Part shown: positions 36,138 through 46,621 of the stretch, one piece after another
How positions within the stretch are numbered: position 1 is the stretch's first letter
How the letters are laid out: each line of letters begins with the position of its first letter
From: Imbricaverruca yamaguchii
Taxonomy: Eukaryota; Arthropoda; Thecostraca; Neoverrucidae
DNA: 64,000 nucleotides
Assembly: GCA_034440575.1 (NCBI GenBank)
Contig: JAOTOL010001562.1
Location: 186,001 to 250,000 of the forward strand
Direction: 5' to 3'
Notes under the pieces: model-generated
Database searches by the model: none
What the model was told of the DNA's origin: nothing
The model's input: only the letters and a program-made list of their open reading frames with translations
Position numbers and translations under genes: made by a program

Positions 36138-36627
36138 CACCTCACAACTGTGCCGTGTCCAATAGTAGTGAAGTGGATTACATGGCGGTGTGCACGGCCA
36201 CGCGCATGCACCTCACAACTGTGCCGTGTCCAATAGTAGTGAAGTGGATTGCATGGCGGTGTGCACGGCCACGCGCATGCACCTCACAACTGTGCCGTGT
36301 CCAATAGTAGTGAAGTGGATTACATGGCGGTGTGCACGGCCACGCGCATGCACCTCACAACTGTGCCGTGTCCAATAGTAGTGAAGTGGATTACATGGCG
36401 GTGTGCACGGCCACGCGCATGCACCTCACAACTGTGCCGTGTCCAATAGTAGTGAAGTGGATTACATGGCGGTGTGCACGGCCACGCGCATGCACCTCAC
36501 AACTGTGCCGTGTCCAATAGTAGTGAAGTGGATTACATGGCGGTGTGCACGGCCACGCGCATGCACCTCACAACTGTGCCGTGTCCAATAGTAGTGAAGT
36601 GGATTACATGGCGGTGTGCACGGCCAA
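36131..36627. repeat. 71-bp tandem array, 7 near-identical units
   Basis: The unit starts GCGCATGCACCTCACAACTG and ends GTGCACGGCCAC; starts fall every 71 bp from 36131 to about 36557. The only internal difference I see is GATTGCATGG in place of GATTACATGG in the second unit. This is by far the most homogeneous array here, implying recent amplification or active homogenisation. 71 is not a multiple of three. Confidence 0.97.
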
Positions 36628-37899
36628 TACTGGCCGCAACTCTCCCACTTAGTTGATGCAGCACATCCACTTGACATGGCGTTTCCTGTAACACTATCAC
36701 TGGGCTGGCCAGCCGGCCGGCCCCGGGGCATGCAAGTCACGTGGCAAGACGTAGCCGCACACTTGGTGTAACTTTTTCTTTGAACAAAGAATGCTAGTAC
36801 GCGAGACGAGCACCGAAACGTGGAGTACCTTCTCTTACGTTTATTTCACATGTCGTAAAAGCACAAATTTTACTCATATCATTTGAAGTCACATATCTAC
36901 GGCTCGTGAAGTTTCCACCTCCAAAACACTGAGGGGATGTCGCACATTTCCGAATGCAAATATTTCCACAAAGTTCTCATGGATTGCGTATTTGAATGGA
37001 AGAGCAAACCTGCTCTCACGAATGTTCAGAACTTGGTTCTTCTGATGTCACTGATCATCATTACCTGCATTTTGAAGTCAAAATCGCACATTTCGACCAA
37101 ACAGTGCAATTTTTACATGGCTACGTTGACTTCAAATTAATTTATAGATGTGATTTGCACAATCCCCAAAAATATAAGTCTCAAACTTATAATTTGGAAA
37201 TCATTGACAAACCCATGGTTGAAAAATGTTGCCGTTCCATTTTTCTCTAAACCAGTTTAATGTGTTTTTTTTATTTCAAAAGAAAATTTTTCGAATCGCC
37301 AAAAACATTCACCCCCGGTGTCTATATGACTTCATCCATGAAGTCATCATTGTCCTCAGTGACGTCACCTTTTGAACAACTTCAAGACAACTGATGTTAC
37401 GTTGTTGCGGAATCATAATCGACTATCCGACGGTGTCTTTATTTTCGCGTCGGTTCCACAGTTTCTGAAATCCTGAGTAAGGAAGGCGAAATCCGCCCCC
37501 AGCACCTGGCTGGGCGAAGGGCTCGGCTCGGCCGGGTATCTGAGTATCTGAGGCACGGCCAGGCGCGGATTGATAAGAAGGGCATTGATGTTCCAAGGTG
37601 TGTCGGCATCTGGCACCACACCGAGACAGCAGTCTTGTTGATCGGCCGAAAATGTGCTCTTTAGGTAACCCGTGAATATATGCACACCATTGCAATGGTG
37701 TGTACGTATGTATTCGCAGGTTGGAGAAAATTGGACCAATGGGGAACTCGATTGTGGAAATAGGGACTGAAATTGCGCATATCTGCATTTTAAACAATCT
37801 AATTAAGATTAAATTGCCTGTAACTTGTCGAAACCTGAGTCGTGTTCCGAATGTGGTGAATATGTGGCATATCAACGCGCCATGCCGAATTGCCACATT
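36628..37899. other. no recognised gene
   Basis: AT-rich in the middle (36800-37400). Overlapping minus-strand frames at 37413-37917 have no identifiable domain. A GC palindromic stretch (GCCAGCCGGCCGGCC) lies near 36709. Confidence 0.45.
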
Positions 37900-38245
37900 A
37901 GCATAGGTATGGACCACACTGCGTCACGGTTATTAACAAAGATAGCGCGCTGGATCACGGCCACTAGCATAGTTACCACTGTGTCACTGTCACTAGCATA
38001 AGTATGTACCACGCTGGGTCTCGGTTATTAGCATAGGCACCACGCTGTGTCGCGGTCATTGGCATAGTTACCAGTGTCACGGTCACCAGTAAAGGTGCGT
38101 ACCACGCTGTGTCGCGGTCATTATCAGGGGTGCCACGATATGTTACAGTCATTGATATAGTTATCACCCTGAGTCTCGGTCATTATCATAGGTACTACAC
38201 TGTGTCGCGGTTTCAGCATAGATGCTACGCTGCGCCGCAGTCATT
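37900..38245. repeat. degenerate ~31-36 bp minisatellite
   Basis: About ten diverged units built on CATAGGTACCACGCTGTGTC followed by GCGGTCATTA. Length varies because some units carry an extra AAGTATGT-type insertion. Confidence 0.8.
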
Positions 38246-40229
38246 TTCGTCCTATAACCTTCCCACTCAGTTTACAACGCATTCAACCGATCAGGGAGGC
38301 ATCCTCCGTTACGCAGACACTGTTCGTCCCGCTTCTGGGCGAGCAGGTAATGTAGCATGATGCCACAGCAGGCAGCCGGCTCCTGTCTTGCTGCCCCTCA
38401 GTCAGAGCCGGCCGGACTTGCACTGAACAAAATCAAATGCACGCTGCTTCTTCCTAAATGGTGTGCACTTCCAACAAAAAAAATATCATGCTGAAGACTG
38501 CTTGCCAAGAAAATGAAAAGTTGTAATGCCTGAGTCTAAATCTGAGAGAAGCAATTCAAACCTGAAACACTGTAGCAAAATACAAGTGATTACGGTATTA
38601 AAGGTGAAGTGATTACACTTTTGTCCCTTACGCACGACAGAAGACTCGTTCTGGCTTCACCCCAGCTTACATAGTGAGTGTAGCCTGACTCGCGCTTCGC
38701 CCACATTATACTAATTCAGAGAAATGGTAAAATAGCACGTTGCGTAAAAGTATTTATTAGCATAATTGGCTATATCTGAGCTTGTTACCGGGCTTTAGGT
38801 AGAACGACACGAATTCACGTAGCTCTTAAGTCTGCAGTAGCCCCATCGAACGGTAAATTCGTCGGTGCTTACATGCATCACTCCAAAGGGGGCGAGGCTG
38901 CAGTGCATCGATTAACAGCTCACAGATCAGTGTTCATTTGGGAAAAAAGAAGTAATGCTTTCTTGTTCCATACACATGGCACATGGCCAATGCACGCGCT
39001 TTCAATGATATCCTTCTATTGCATGCAGCTTCAAGTATGTGCAATGTAAAATGAGCCGATATTCTTCATGAAGGCACCAACCAATTGTATGGGGTTCGGC
39101 GACAAAAGCTCTGCGGCTCTTCCTGTGCACTTCGCTAGGCGTGCCGGCTATGGAGGTCTCCTGCACACAAATAAGTGTCTCGGTGGACCACTGGCGCTTG
39201 CCTGTGACGGCTTGGTGCGCGGGAGAGCTGACCAACAGGTCACTTGTCGGTGGCATGGTGCGCACCCATGCGCATGGGACAGCCGCACTGAGAGTGGCAC
39301 CAGAGCCAGGCCTCCTGTACGGCTCGCCGCAGGGAATCATATCCGCACATTCATCCGCACACTCCGCGATATATGCCCAGCGCGGGTCGAATCACGCGCT
39401 CATTTCGTCAGCAGATATGGCAGGCGAGAAGTGGTCGCCAATCTACCCTCCACACGGCAAAGGTCTGCGGAATGGTCTGCGGAATGGTCTGCGGAATGGT
39501 CTGCGGAACTACAGTGTCGAGAAGTACGCCAGTGCAGACCGCCACCTCCTTAAGATCGTACCGTGGCACAGGCTTCGCTTGCTACTCTGGCCCCGATATA
39601 TGGGTGTAAGAACCATTGGCGTACCTGGGATTTGCATCGGGGGTGGTGCATTTGGAGGAAGCTCACCTAGCACACTTTTTTTTAGCAAATTCCAAGTCAC
39701 TAATCATCAACATAGTTAGTGACAAACTTACTTTTACTGTGGAGGAGGTCCAAGCTATCACCGTCGCTTCTACGTCGCCAGATTTCAACCCTCTCTCCTA
39801 CAGAAAGGGTTTTTGGCATCCCTTGAAAAATAACCGCTAAAATTACACAGGTGTATATCACTTCAAGATACGAACTTTTCACCTTTCATGCATTGCAGTC
39901 CATAACGTCCGGTTTCCACCACGCCAACGTTCGTACACGTGTACATCCGCCTTGTGCATTTGGTGCATGCATCACACGTCGTGCAATTTTGCGGTTTTGT
40001 TAGGCTTCATACGTTTTGCTAATTACTGCCATATGATAGACTTCCGCGATGTTTGGCGTCATGGAGTGTTTCGCATGGGGGTTGTTGAGAAAGTTAAATG
40101 TGTTCAATTCGAAGATAATTTCTCTTCTCCCCCTTTCTTTTGACGGAAAATAAATCCGGATACTCCACTGAGCTTTGATGTTGCTCATCCTTTTGTTCAA
40201 ATACGTTCATCAATAGGTTACCGCTCCGA
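38246..40229. other. no recognised gene
   Basis: Mixed composition. A 192-codon plus frame (39141-39719) overlaps another 161-codon frame and contains the 12-bp repeat below; no domain was recognised, so no gene is called. Confidence 0.4.
39462..39509. repeat. 12-bp tandem repeat (4 units)
   Basis: GGTCTGCGGAAT recurs at 39462, 39474, 39486 and 39498 with almost no variation. In one plus frame it reads NGLR repeats. Confidence 0.95.
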
Positions 40230-41285
40230 GGCGTTGGTTCGGTGTTCTGTTTTGGGCTCTGATTTGTTTTCGTCTATTTATGTGCTTTATGTCTTCAGCG
40301 CATTTTTGTCAGAGCTCTGGCATGTCTTTAAGATTCCGGCGCTTTGCTGAGCTTGGTACTTTTTGTGTACCCACGGTGTTTTGGAGGGATAGGCGCGTTT
40401 TCGAAGGCCCCGATGTCTTTATTTAGCGTGTCGAGTGCGCTTTCTAAGGATCGTGCCGGCCTCGTTGTGTGCCCCACCCTGTTTTGATACCCTCCATCGC
40501 ATACTGTCTTTGGATCTCCGGCGCGTTTTTGAGTATTTGCTGCGTGTTTATTTAGGATACAAACGCATATGTTAAGGCTTTGCAACTCTTTGCGACACTT
40601 GACACGCTTTCTGCCTCCCATGTGCTTTTCGGCCCCGCTATCTCTATTCAGGGATCATGACGCAAATTGCTGCGGCCCAACGCGTTTTTTATTGCACCAA
40701 TGCGATTTTTTCGTGGTCCCGGCGCGATTTTTCAAGCCCATGCCGACCTTTCGGGGTCCTGACATTGGTTCTCTGAGCTTGACGGACTTTTTTTTCGGAG
40801 CACGGGTAGCTTTTCCGGGCATCGGCGTGATTTTTCAGCATTGGCATGCTTGTGTGCCCCGCCGCTATTTTTTTCGAGCACCGATATGTCTTTCGGGATC
40901 TTACGGCTTTTTTGGCGGAGGGTGGGGGAGGGCTTCCGCCTCGATCTTGGTGGCTCCAGAGCGTCTTTCTGGGGCCGAACGTGTTTTTTTATTGGTGCCT
41001 ACTTCTGGAGGGTACGGCTTTATTTCTTTTCGGATCCGATGCCATTTTTGGCGACCACGCTCAATGTATATGGGCTCCCGATGAGAATCTCTTGAGACCT
41101 GTGCCATTTTTCAAAGTCCCGGCGTGATCTATATGGCCCAAATGTATAGTTGTGAGGCCCTGATGAGAGTGCGCACACAAGTTGTCTGGACACCGATGTA
41201 AGTTGCCGGGGCGCCGACTCGGGTGTTCTGAGCTCAACACGATTTTTTTCGGGGGACATCTCCAGGGCTAAAAAATCGTATCGTT
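40230..41285. repeat. degenerate T-rich ~30-bp repeat family, copy 1
   Basis: For about 1 kb the plus strand alternates T5-T8 runs with GC-rich words such as GGCGCG, GGCCCCG and CCCGGCG every 25-35 bp, for example GTCCCGGCGCGATTTTTC. Individual units are too diverged for a strict consensus by eye. The plus-strand frames here (171 and 93 codons) are frame-shifted readings of the same repeat. The 3' edge has the word GGACGACAACCACGAA (41296-41311), which also marks the second stretch. Confidence 0.65.
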
Positions 41286-41311
41286 CTGTCGTCGTGGACG
41301 ACAACCACGAA

Positions 41312-42193
41312 CGGGGACTTTTGGCGACCACATTTCCATATCATTATAAATATTATATGTGAAATCATGTAAATGGTACCTACTATACATAAAATTGACT
41401 ACATCACGATATCCGTGTCAAGGTACACAGGATTGAAACGAATCTGATTGGACCGGGACTGGAAATGTCACTCCGTGCAGACCTCTAGAAATGTTAAACC
41501 GTGCAGACCTCTACCACCCACCGCCACGCTACCATTTCTTCATTCCCATCGTACGCTTTTGGGTTTCATCTAGTACGCTCAGCGGCAAAAAAAATGACTC
41601 AACGGCAACAAAGTATCGTCGCGACAACCATCCCATCGTTCAGACGACCGCCGACGATAAAATTGTCTCCCGTTTAGCACAGAGCCAATGGCATGCCTTC
41701 TGGTCGCCGGTGGTTATCGTCCTCGTCCCGGTACCACTTTATGCTCGATGACAGCGTTACGGAAGTACCCAACTATGGTATACTCAGCGGCTTTGGAGGC
41801 AAGCGACTAGACCACGGGTACTAAAACAACACCAGACCTACGTTAAGTAATGAATAATTTACAACATTAGCTGATTTTTTTAAAACAATTTCAATTTGAA
41901 TCCCTTTTTCATGTAGGGTGTACCATAATATTTTTAATTTCATTAAAATCGTTAGAAAGAATCTAGAAGAATATCATTCTTTTACGCGCATTCCCTCGCT
42001 TTCAAATCCGTCCATTTCCATTTTAAACGCGACGATGTGCGTCGAAGAGTGAAATAGGGAATTGATCACGGTTCTTTATAATTGATGAGTGGTGAATGAG
42101 TGCGGCAAGATAAAACTACCAAGTTCGAATTATCTGGAGTGTTAATCAAACGATTTTTTTTCTTCATTTTCTGACTTATATGAGACCAAATGA
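41312..42193. other. no gene seen
   Basis: AT-rich from about 41850 with no recognisable feature. Confidence 0.5.
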
Positions 42194-42469
42194 AGTGGTT
42201 CGGTCTTAAACAGACTCCAGAAACAGACTATTCAGGGCCAGGGCGTAAGGGTGACAAAGATAGTAAGGTCATCCTGTAGATGTGGACATTGCGATTGGAA
42301 AGGTACTGCACAGAGCATTTACAAACATTCAAAAGTAAAGTACCCAGGTCTACCAGTGTTAAGAGTACTGCAAGATAGCCATTTTGGCCCTGGCAGACGA
42401 TTTGACTCGACTTGCAAGCCAGCACTGGATCATCAACCATCAAGCTCAGGTGAAAATCTTGGTATATGA
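42194..42469 (+). CDS. zinc-finger-like open frame, possibly one exon
   Basis: This frame opens after a TGA at 42191 and has no convincing ATG. It contains CRCGHCDWKGTAQSIYKHSK then YPGL, which resembles a C2H2 finger (C-x2-C, then H eleven residues on), but the final His position carries Tyr, so zinc binding would be impaired. The sequence CTCAG/GTGAAA near 42449 could serve as a splice donor. No upstream acceptor stands out. It could be an exon of a host or transposon protein, a decayed copy, or chance. It sits just before the nested transposon region. Confidence 0.22.
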   Translation, partial: SGSVLNRLQKQTIQGQGVRVTKIVRSSCRCGHCDWKGTAQSIYKHSKVKYPGLPVLRVLQDSHFGPGRRFDSTCKPALDHQPSSSGENLGI

Positions 42470-42846
42470 ATTACATTTGAGTAAAATATAGTCACCTAAA
42501 TATAATTAGAAAATATATTTTGGTGTGTAGGTACCTACTCAGCAGGCATTGCACTGCAGTTGGTGGCAATGCATACAATATAGGAATGGCGAATTTTAGC
42601 CACCTGGTGGTTTAAACCATGGTTTAAACTGGCTAGCATAAATTAATTTAAGCCACTCTGGCTTAAATTATATTTATGGTATGGCTGTAGGGCAGTGACG
42701 GACATTAGTTAGGGAAGCATCAATTATAATTCCAAAATGTCCTACACTCCATTTTATTTGCAAAAAAAACTCTCCCTAGAATTCCCCAAAACTCTGTCTG
42801 GGTTCTGGGTATGCACTCCACAAGCCACATGTTTACCCATTGGTAC

Positions 42847-43873
42847 AGTCGGTCTAACATGTAGCTCTCTGGATGCTGGTAGTTAGAAATGGTATTTTTT
42901 AATACCAGGATTTTGGCATCCAACTACTGGCATTGCGGGAGATAAAAGACATAAAGACATAAAAGATCAGTGCAACTGTGAGCCACAAGGGCCCTTCTTG
43001 GTTGCACTCTGTACACTAAACCGGTTGTCCACCAAATGTGCTGATCAACTCTCCCTGGAATACAGAAAAACAAGCCCACTATTCTTGTAATGATTGTCTA
43101 TGCTGTTCTTAAAGATGTTCAGTGTGTTGCTACTGACAATGGTTTCTGGCAGCTGGCTCCAGTGTTCTACTACCCTGTTGGTGAAGAAGGACTGTCTTCA
43201 CCTTGTCCTGCTGTGATTAACTTTAATTTTGAATTGATGACCTCAAATTCCATCATTTCTGTTAAATTCAAACAGCTCCCTGAGATAACCCTGTTCCTGA
43301 CCATGTACAAATTGAAAGACCTCGATGAGATCTCCTCTCACCCTTCTATATCTAAGTGAAAACATATTCAATTTGTTCAATCTTTCCTCATATGCCAGGT
43401 TGCCCATACCATTCACCATTTTTGTTGCCCTCTTTTGTACTCTCGCTAAAAGCCAACAATCTTTTTCATAACTAGGGGACCACGCTTGGACACAATATTC
43501 CAGATGTGGCCTGACATATGCACAATAAAGCTTCATGATGACTTCCTCACTTTTGTATGATATATTCCTATTTATTGCCCCAAGCATTCTTAGTGCCTTC
43601 TTTCTTCCTGGCTTCTTTGGTCTGTTCTGATGCCCCCAATTTTGTGTTCAAAATAACACCTAAGTCCTTCTCCTGCTGAGTCACAGATAATACTTGCCCA
43701 CCCATCAAGTATGGAGCCTTGATGTGCTACCTACCTACATGCATGATTTTGCACTTAACAAAATTAAATTTCATTTGCCATTTTTCGGACCACTTCACAA
43801 GCTCGTCTAAGTCTTTCTGCAGCAAGATTCTGCAGATAATATGTAACAAGATACATATTAGACTGACTGTTCA
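42847..43873 (-). mobile_element. ~1-kb insertion in element X, carrying a dead LINE fragment
   Basis: The related element at 44511-44932 lacks this segment: there GGTACC continues straight into TAGCCATT. The insertion ends carry an imperfect inverted repeat: ACAGTCGGTCTAACATGTA at 42845 against the reverse complement of TACATATTAGACTGACTGT ending 43870. Inside lies the reverse-transcriptase relic listed separately. A possible 3' hairpin (GGATGC...GGCATCC) spans 42872-42921. Boundaries are uncertain by a few bases and no clear target duplication is seen. Confidence 0.65.
42960..43845 (-). pseudogene. non-LTR retrotransposon reverse transcriptase, C-terminal fragment
   Basis: Read on the minus strand, conceptual translation gives the C-terminal part of a CR1/L2/jockey-type LINE polyprotein. 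In order: DLDELVKWSEKWQMKFN with KCKIMHVG (thumb-proximal region, about 43825-43745), EKDLGVIL, YVRPHLEYCVQAWSP, ATKMV, YEERLNKLN, RRVRGDLIEVFQF, and finally FFTNRVVEHWSQLPETIV near the end of the protein. The catalytic palm with its YxDD box is absent, so the copy is 5'-truncated. It is also broken by an in-frame TAG after MHVGR, a frameshift near 43590 and two TGA codons after FNRNDGI. It cannot encode a functional enzyme; the motifs and order leave little doubt about the family. Confidence 0.9.
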
Positions 43874-44001
43874 TAGCCATTTGATAGCTAGGTACCTCTT
43901 TTATGTTAGCTGAAAAGTGACTATTTGAGCCACATCAATTTGTGCTGTTTTTGGCATAGTTTTTCCATTGTCTTACTGATAATAGTATGTATAAGTAGGT
44001 A

Positions 44002-44177
44002 GGGATGGAAAAAAGCTGGCTTAAATTCAATTTATGGTAGCCAGTGGCTTTTATTAATTTAAACCGGTTTAAACTGGCTTTTATTATTTAAGCCAGCTTA
44101 AATTCACGACTCTCCTAAGTCCCACACTTCTAAGGGTCACAAACCATGGGTGCATTGACAGTGTTGGTATTCAGCAC
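44002..44177. repeat. repeat Y, copy 1
   Basis: Begins GGGATGGAAAAAAGCTGGCT and contains TTTAAACCGGTTTAAACTGG and AAACCATGGGTGCATTGACA. It recurs in the same orientation at 44940, 938 bp downstream, and in both places directly follows an end of element X (forward or inverted). Confidence 0.85.
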
Positions 44178-44510
44178 AATACAAGTGTAAAATACCATAC
44201 CTAGAGAGAGTACAATGAAGACCTACTGTGCATGACCAGATGGTTAGTGACAGTTTCTAGCCCAAAGTATGGACACTAGGTTGATTCACCTATCCTCTAA
44301 TGCTTTGAAGCTCATCTAATGCTCATCTAATGGATCTAATGCTCCACTTCCGCAAGTGTTAGTGCTAACAGGAAATAATGTGCTACCATACAATGTCATG
44401 AAAGGTGTGCAATAGTTGACAATGTGTGCAAAATGTGCAATGGGTAGACAGATTGCTTACTGTAGCAAACAATAAGCAAACAGATTGCTTACTGTTATCT
44501 ATGAATATGG
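44178..44510. other. unassigned spacer between repeats
   Basis: Single-copy-looking AT-rich sequence with short internal doublets (CAAACAATAAGCAAACAG; AATGCTCATCTAATGG). No gene. Confidence 0.5.
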
Positions 44511-44932
44511 GTAGGTAGGTACCTACCTACATATACTATTATCAGTAAGACAATGGGAAAGCTATGTCAAAAACATCACAAATTGGTCTGGCTCATATAG
44601 TTACTTTTAAGCTAACATAAAATAGGTACCTAGCTATACAATGGCTAGGTACCCAATGGGTAAAAATCTGGCTTGTGGAGTGCATACCTAGAACCCAGCC
44701 AGAGTTTTGGGAAATTCTAGGGAGTGTTTGTTTATAAATAAAATGGAGTGTAGCACATTTTGGAATAATTGATGCTTCCCTAACTTTTGTTTGTCACTGC
44801 ACTCCAGCCATATCCGAAACATAATTTTAGCCAGGGTGGCTTAAATTAATTTATGCCGGCTGGTTTAAACTGGTTTAAACCACCAGGTGGCTTAAATTTG
44901 CCATCCCTATACGTAGGTAGGTACCTACCTAC
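44511..44932 (-). mobile_element. element X, uninterrupted inverted copy
   Basis: This is the reverse-complement relative of 42581-44001 without the ~1-kb insertion. It preserves the coding-like stretch WLVECIPRTQPEFWEILG (now read on the plus strand). Both ends carry the identical 20-bp perfect palindrome GTAGGTAGGTACCTACCTAC, at 44511-44530 and 44913-44932. The centre has a further inverted repeat, GGTACCTAGC and GCTAGGTACC. It represents the empty-site form of the element. Confidence 0.75.
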
Positions 44933-44939
44933 CTATATT

Positions 44940-45112
44940 TAGGGATGGAAAAAAGCTGGCTTAAATTGAATTTATGTCAGCCAGTGGCTTTTATTAATTT
45001 AAGTCAGTTTAAACTGGCTTTTATTATTTAAGCCGGCTTAAATTCACGACACTTGTAAGCCCTTGCATTATTAAGGCTCACAAACCATGGGTGCATTGAC
45101 AGTGTTGCAAAC
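44940..45112. repeat. repeat Y, copy 2
   Basis: Same order of words as 44002-44177: GGGATGGAAAAAAGCTGGCT, then GCCAGTGGCTTTTATTAATT, then AAACCATGGGTGCATTGACA. It is followed by an extra partial copy of CCTGGGTGCATTGAC. Confidence 0.85.
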
Positions 45113-45499
45113 CCTGGGTGCATTGACGACGCCGAATTGCCGAAAAGGAAATTGGTGGCAAGATATTCTGTATAAAGGTAATCGACGCAATTTGTTATAG
45201 GGCCAGGAAATCACAACCTTTTCGAGCTATCATTACCCCCTTTGGGTTAGGCCAACCTCGTGATTACCCCGTATCAAATTCAGAATGCCTCATAACCAAA
45301 GTTCATTTTCAAGGTTGAGAACATGAAGTATTTCCTGCCGATATATGTGCACAGGTTTTTGGCAAATGTACACAGTACTCTCCATACTCGAGGTTTGACG
45401 AAACCCCGCTATAACCCCAACTCCACCCCTCCACAAGCCAGCGCATTACCCCAGGTTGGGAACCCCTGTTCCGGGCCATGTAGCATAATGTTATCGTTT
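45113..45499. other. no gene seen
   Basis: Mixed composition. No recognised feature. The 220-codon plus frame beginning at 45323 runs from here into the T-rich repeat and is not regarded as a gene. Confidence 0.45.
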
Positions 45500-46000
45500 G
45501 CACAAAAGGTGACAACCACCAAGCCTATTCCGGATTTGGACGACAACCACGAAGCCATTTTTTTAGCCCTGGACATCTCAAATTTTCGAAGCCTGGATCA
45601 ATTTGTGGACACTTTATTGCATTCTCGAGGCATTTTTTGGGCAAGCACGTTTTTAGGCGGTCCTAGGCAATGTTTTGATGCCTATGGCGCGATTTGTGGT
45701 ACCTCAGGGCAATTCTCGGGGATCGGTCTGTTCTACTCCACTTGGTTTGTGTGGATGGAGCCTGGCGTGACTCTTCAGCTTGACTCCGATCCCGATAGGA
45801 TTTCTGGGGCCGGACGCTATTTATCTGGTCGTTGCGAGATTATTGGAGGCCCGGTTGTATTTATTCGCGGAATCCCGACGGAAATTTTTGGGGTTCAACT
45901 GGATTGTTCAAGTCCCGGCTTGTCTTCTCGGGTTCCCTTTGTATATAGTGGGGGCCCAGATGCGAGTGTTTTGAGGCCCCGATAGAAATATATGGGCCAT
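45500..46000. repeat. degenerate T-rich ~30-bp repeat family, copy 2
   Basis: Same style as 40230-41285: T-rich words alternate with CCCGGC, GGCCCCG and GGGGCC words about every 30 bp, for example ATTTTTGGGGTTC. The first units read GTGACAACCACCAAGCC and GGACGACAACCACGAAGCC (45538), the latter matching 41296-41311 over 16 bases. TTTTTTAGCCCTGGACATCT at about 45560 has a near match in reverse complement at about 41255-41275. Confidence 0.6.
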
Positions 46001-46621
46001 ATGACGATTTTGTCCGGATAACGAAGCATTCATCCATCTTCTCAAGGGCTAGTTGAAATATATTTTCCAGATATTATTGATTGGAGATGGCATTCTTTTT
46101 ATACCAACAGCATGTTCATGGAAAAGTTAGGCGCATCTTTAATGCACCGGCAATTTTATTGAATGTACTATTATTCAACTGTGTTGTTTAGCTATTGAAA
46201 CCTAGTAATTAAACATTATTTAAATGCCGCACAGACAGACTGCTTCCAAAACATGCCATTGCAGCCGTCGCAGGCTTCTTTGTGACACGTCATTGCTGTG
46301 TAATATGAAAGCGCAACAGTAACTTGCACGAATGAGCGCCCGAAACTGGAATTAAATCGTTCCTCATATAGTTATCACAATACAAAGTGTCAATTAACCA
46401 TTTCTTGCCGAAATACGTTCATCACTTGACGATATCAGTTAATTAATGGCATAGTTTGCCGGCTTAAGTTGGATTACACAAACGAGTGGCAGAGAGCGGC
46501 TTGAATAAGCCTATCTTAGCGGGCTGAATAAGCCGCGGTTTGTACAACCAACATTTAGAGGAAGCGGAGAATTGCTCGACATGACGGAACATATAGCGGT
46601 GGTCAGCAGCACACCACATGT
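46001..46621. other. no gene seen
   Basis: AT-rich, with no recognisable gene, RNA or repeat before the next array. Confidence 0.5.

Larger units (their letters stand above)
42581..44001 (+). mobile_element. outer repeat element X, interrupted copy
   Basis: The left part (42581-42846) matches, in reverse complement, 44652-44909; the right part (43874-44001) matches, in reverse complement, about 44520-44640. Together they form one element starting TAGGAATGG...GCCACCTGGTGGTTTAAACC and ending TGATAATAGTATGTATAAGT. The copy is split by about 1 kb of inserted DNA. The left part contains a minus-strand frame with WLVECIPRTQTEFWGILG, also conserved in the other copy, hinting at former coding. The family is unrecognised, with no terminal repeats of its own that I can fix. 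Confidence 0.7.

Noticed and set aside
40569..41127. 171-codon and 93-codon plus-strand proteins
   Set aside because: They are overlapping frame-shifted readings of the degenerate T-rich repeat, with repeated Phe and Gly from TTTTT and GGGG words.
45323..45985. 220-codon plus-strand protein
   Set aside because: Most of it lies in the second T-rich repeat block; no domain and no start context support.
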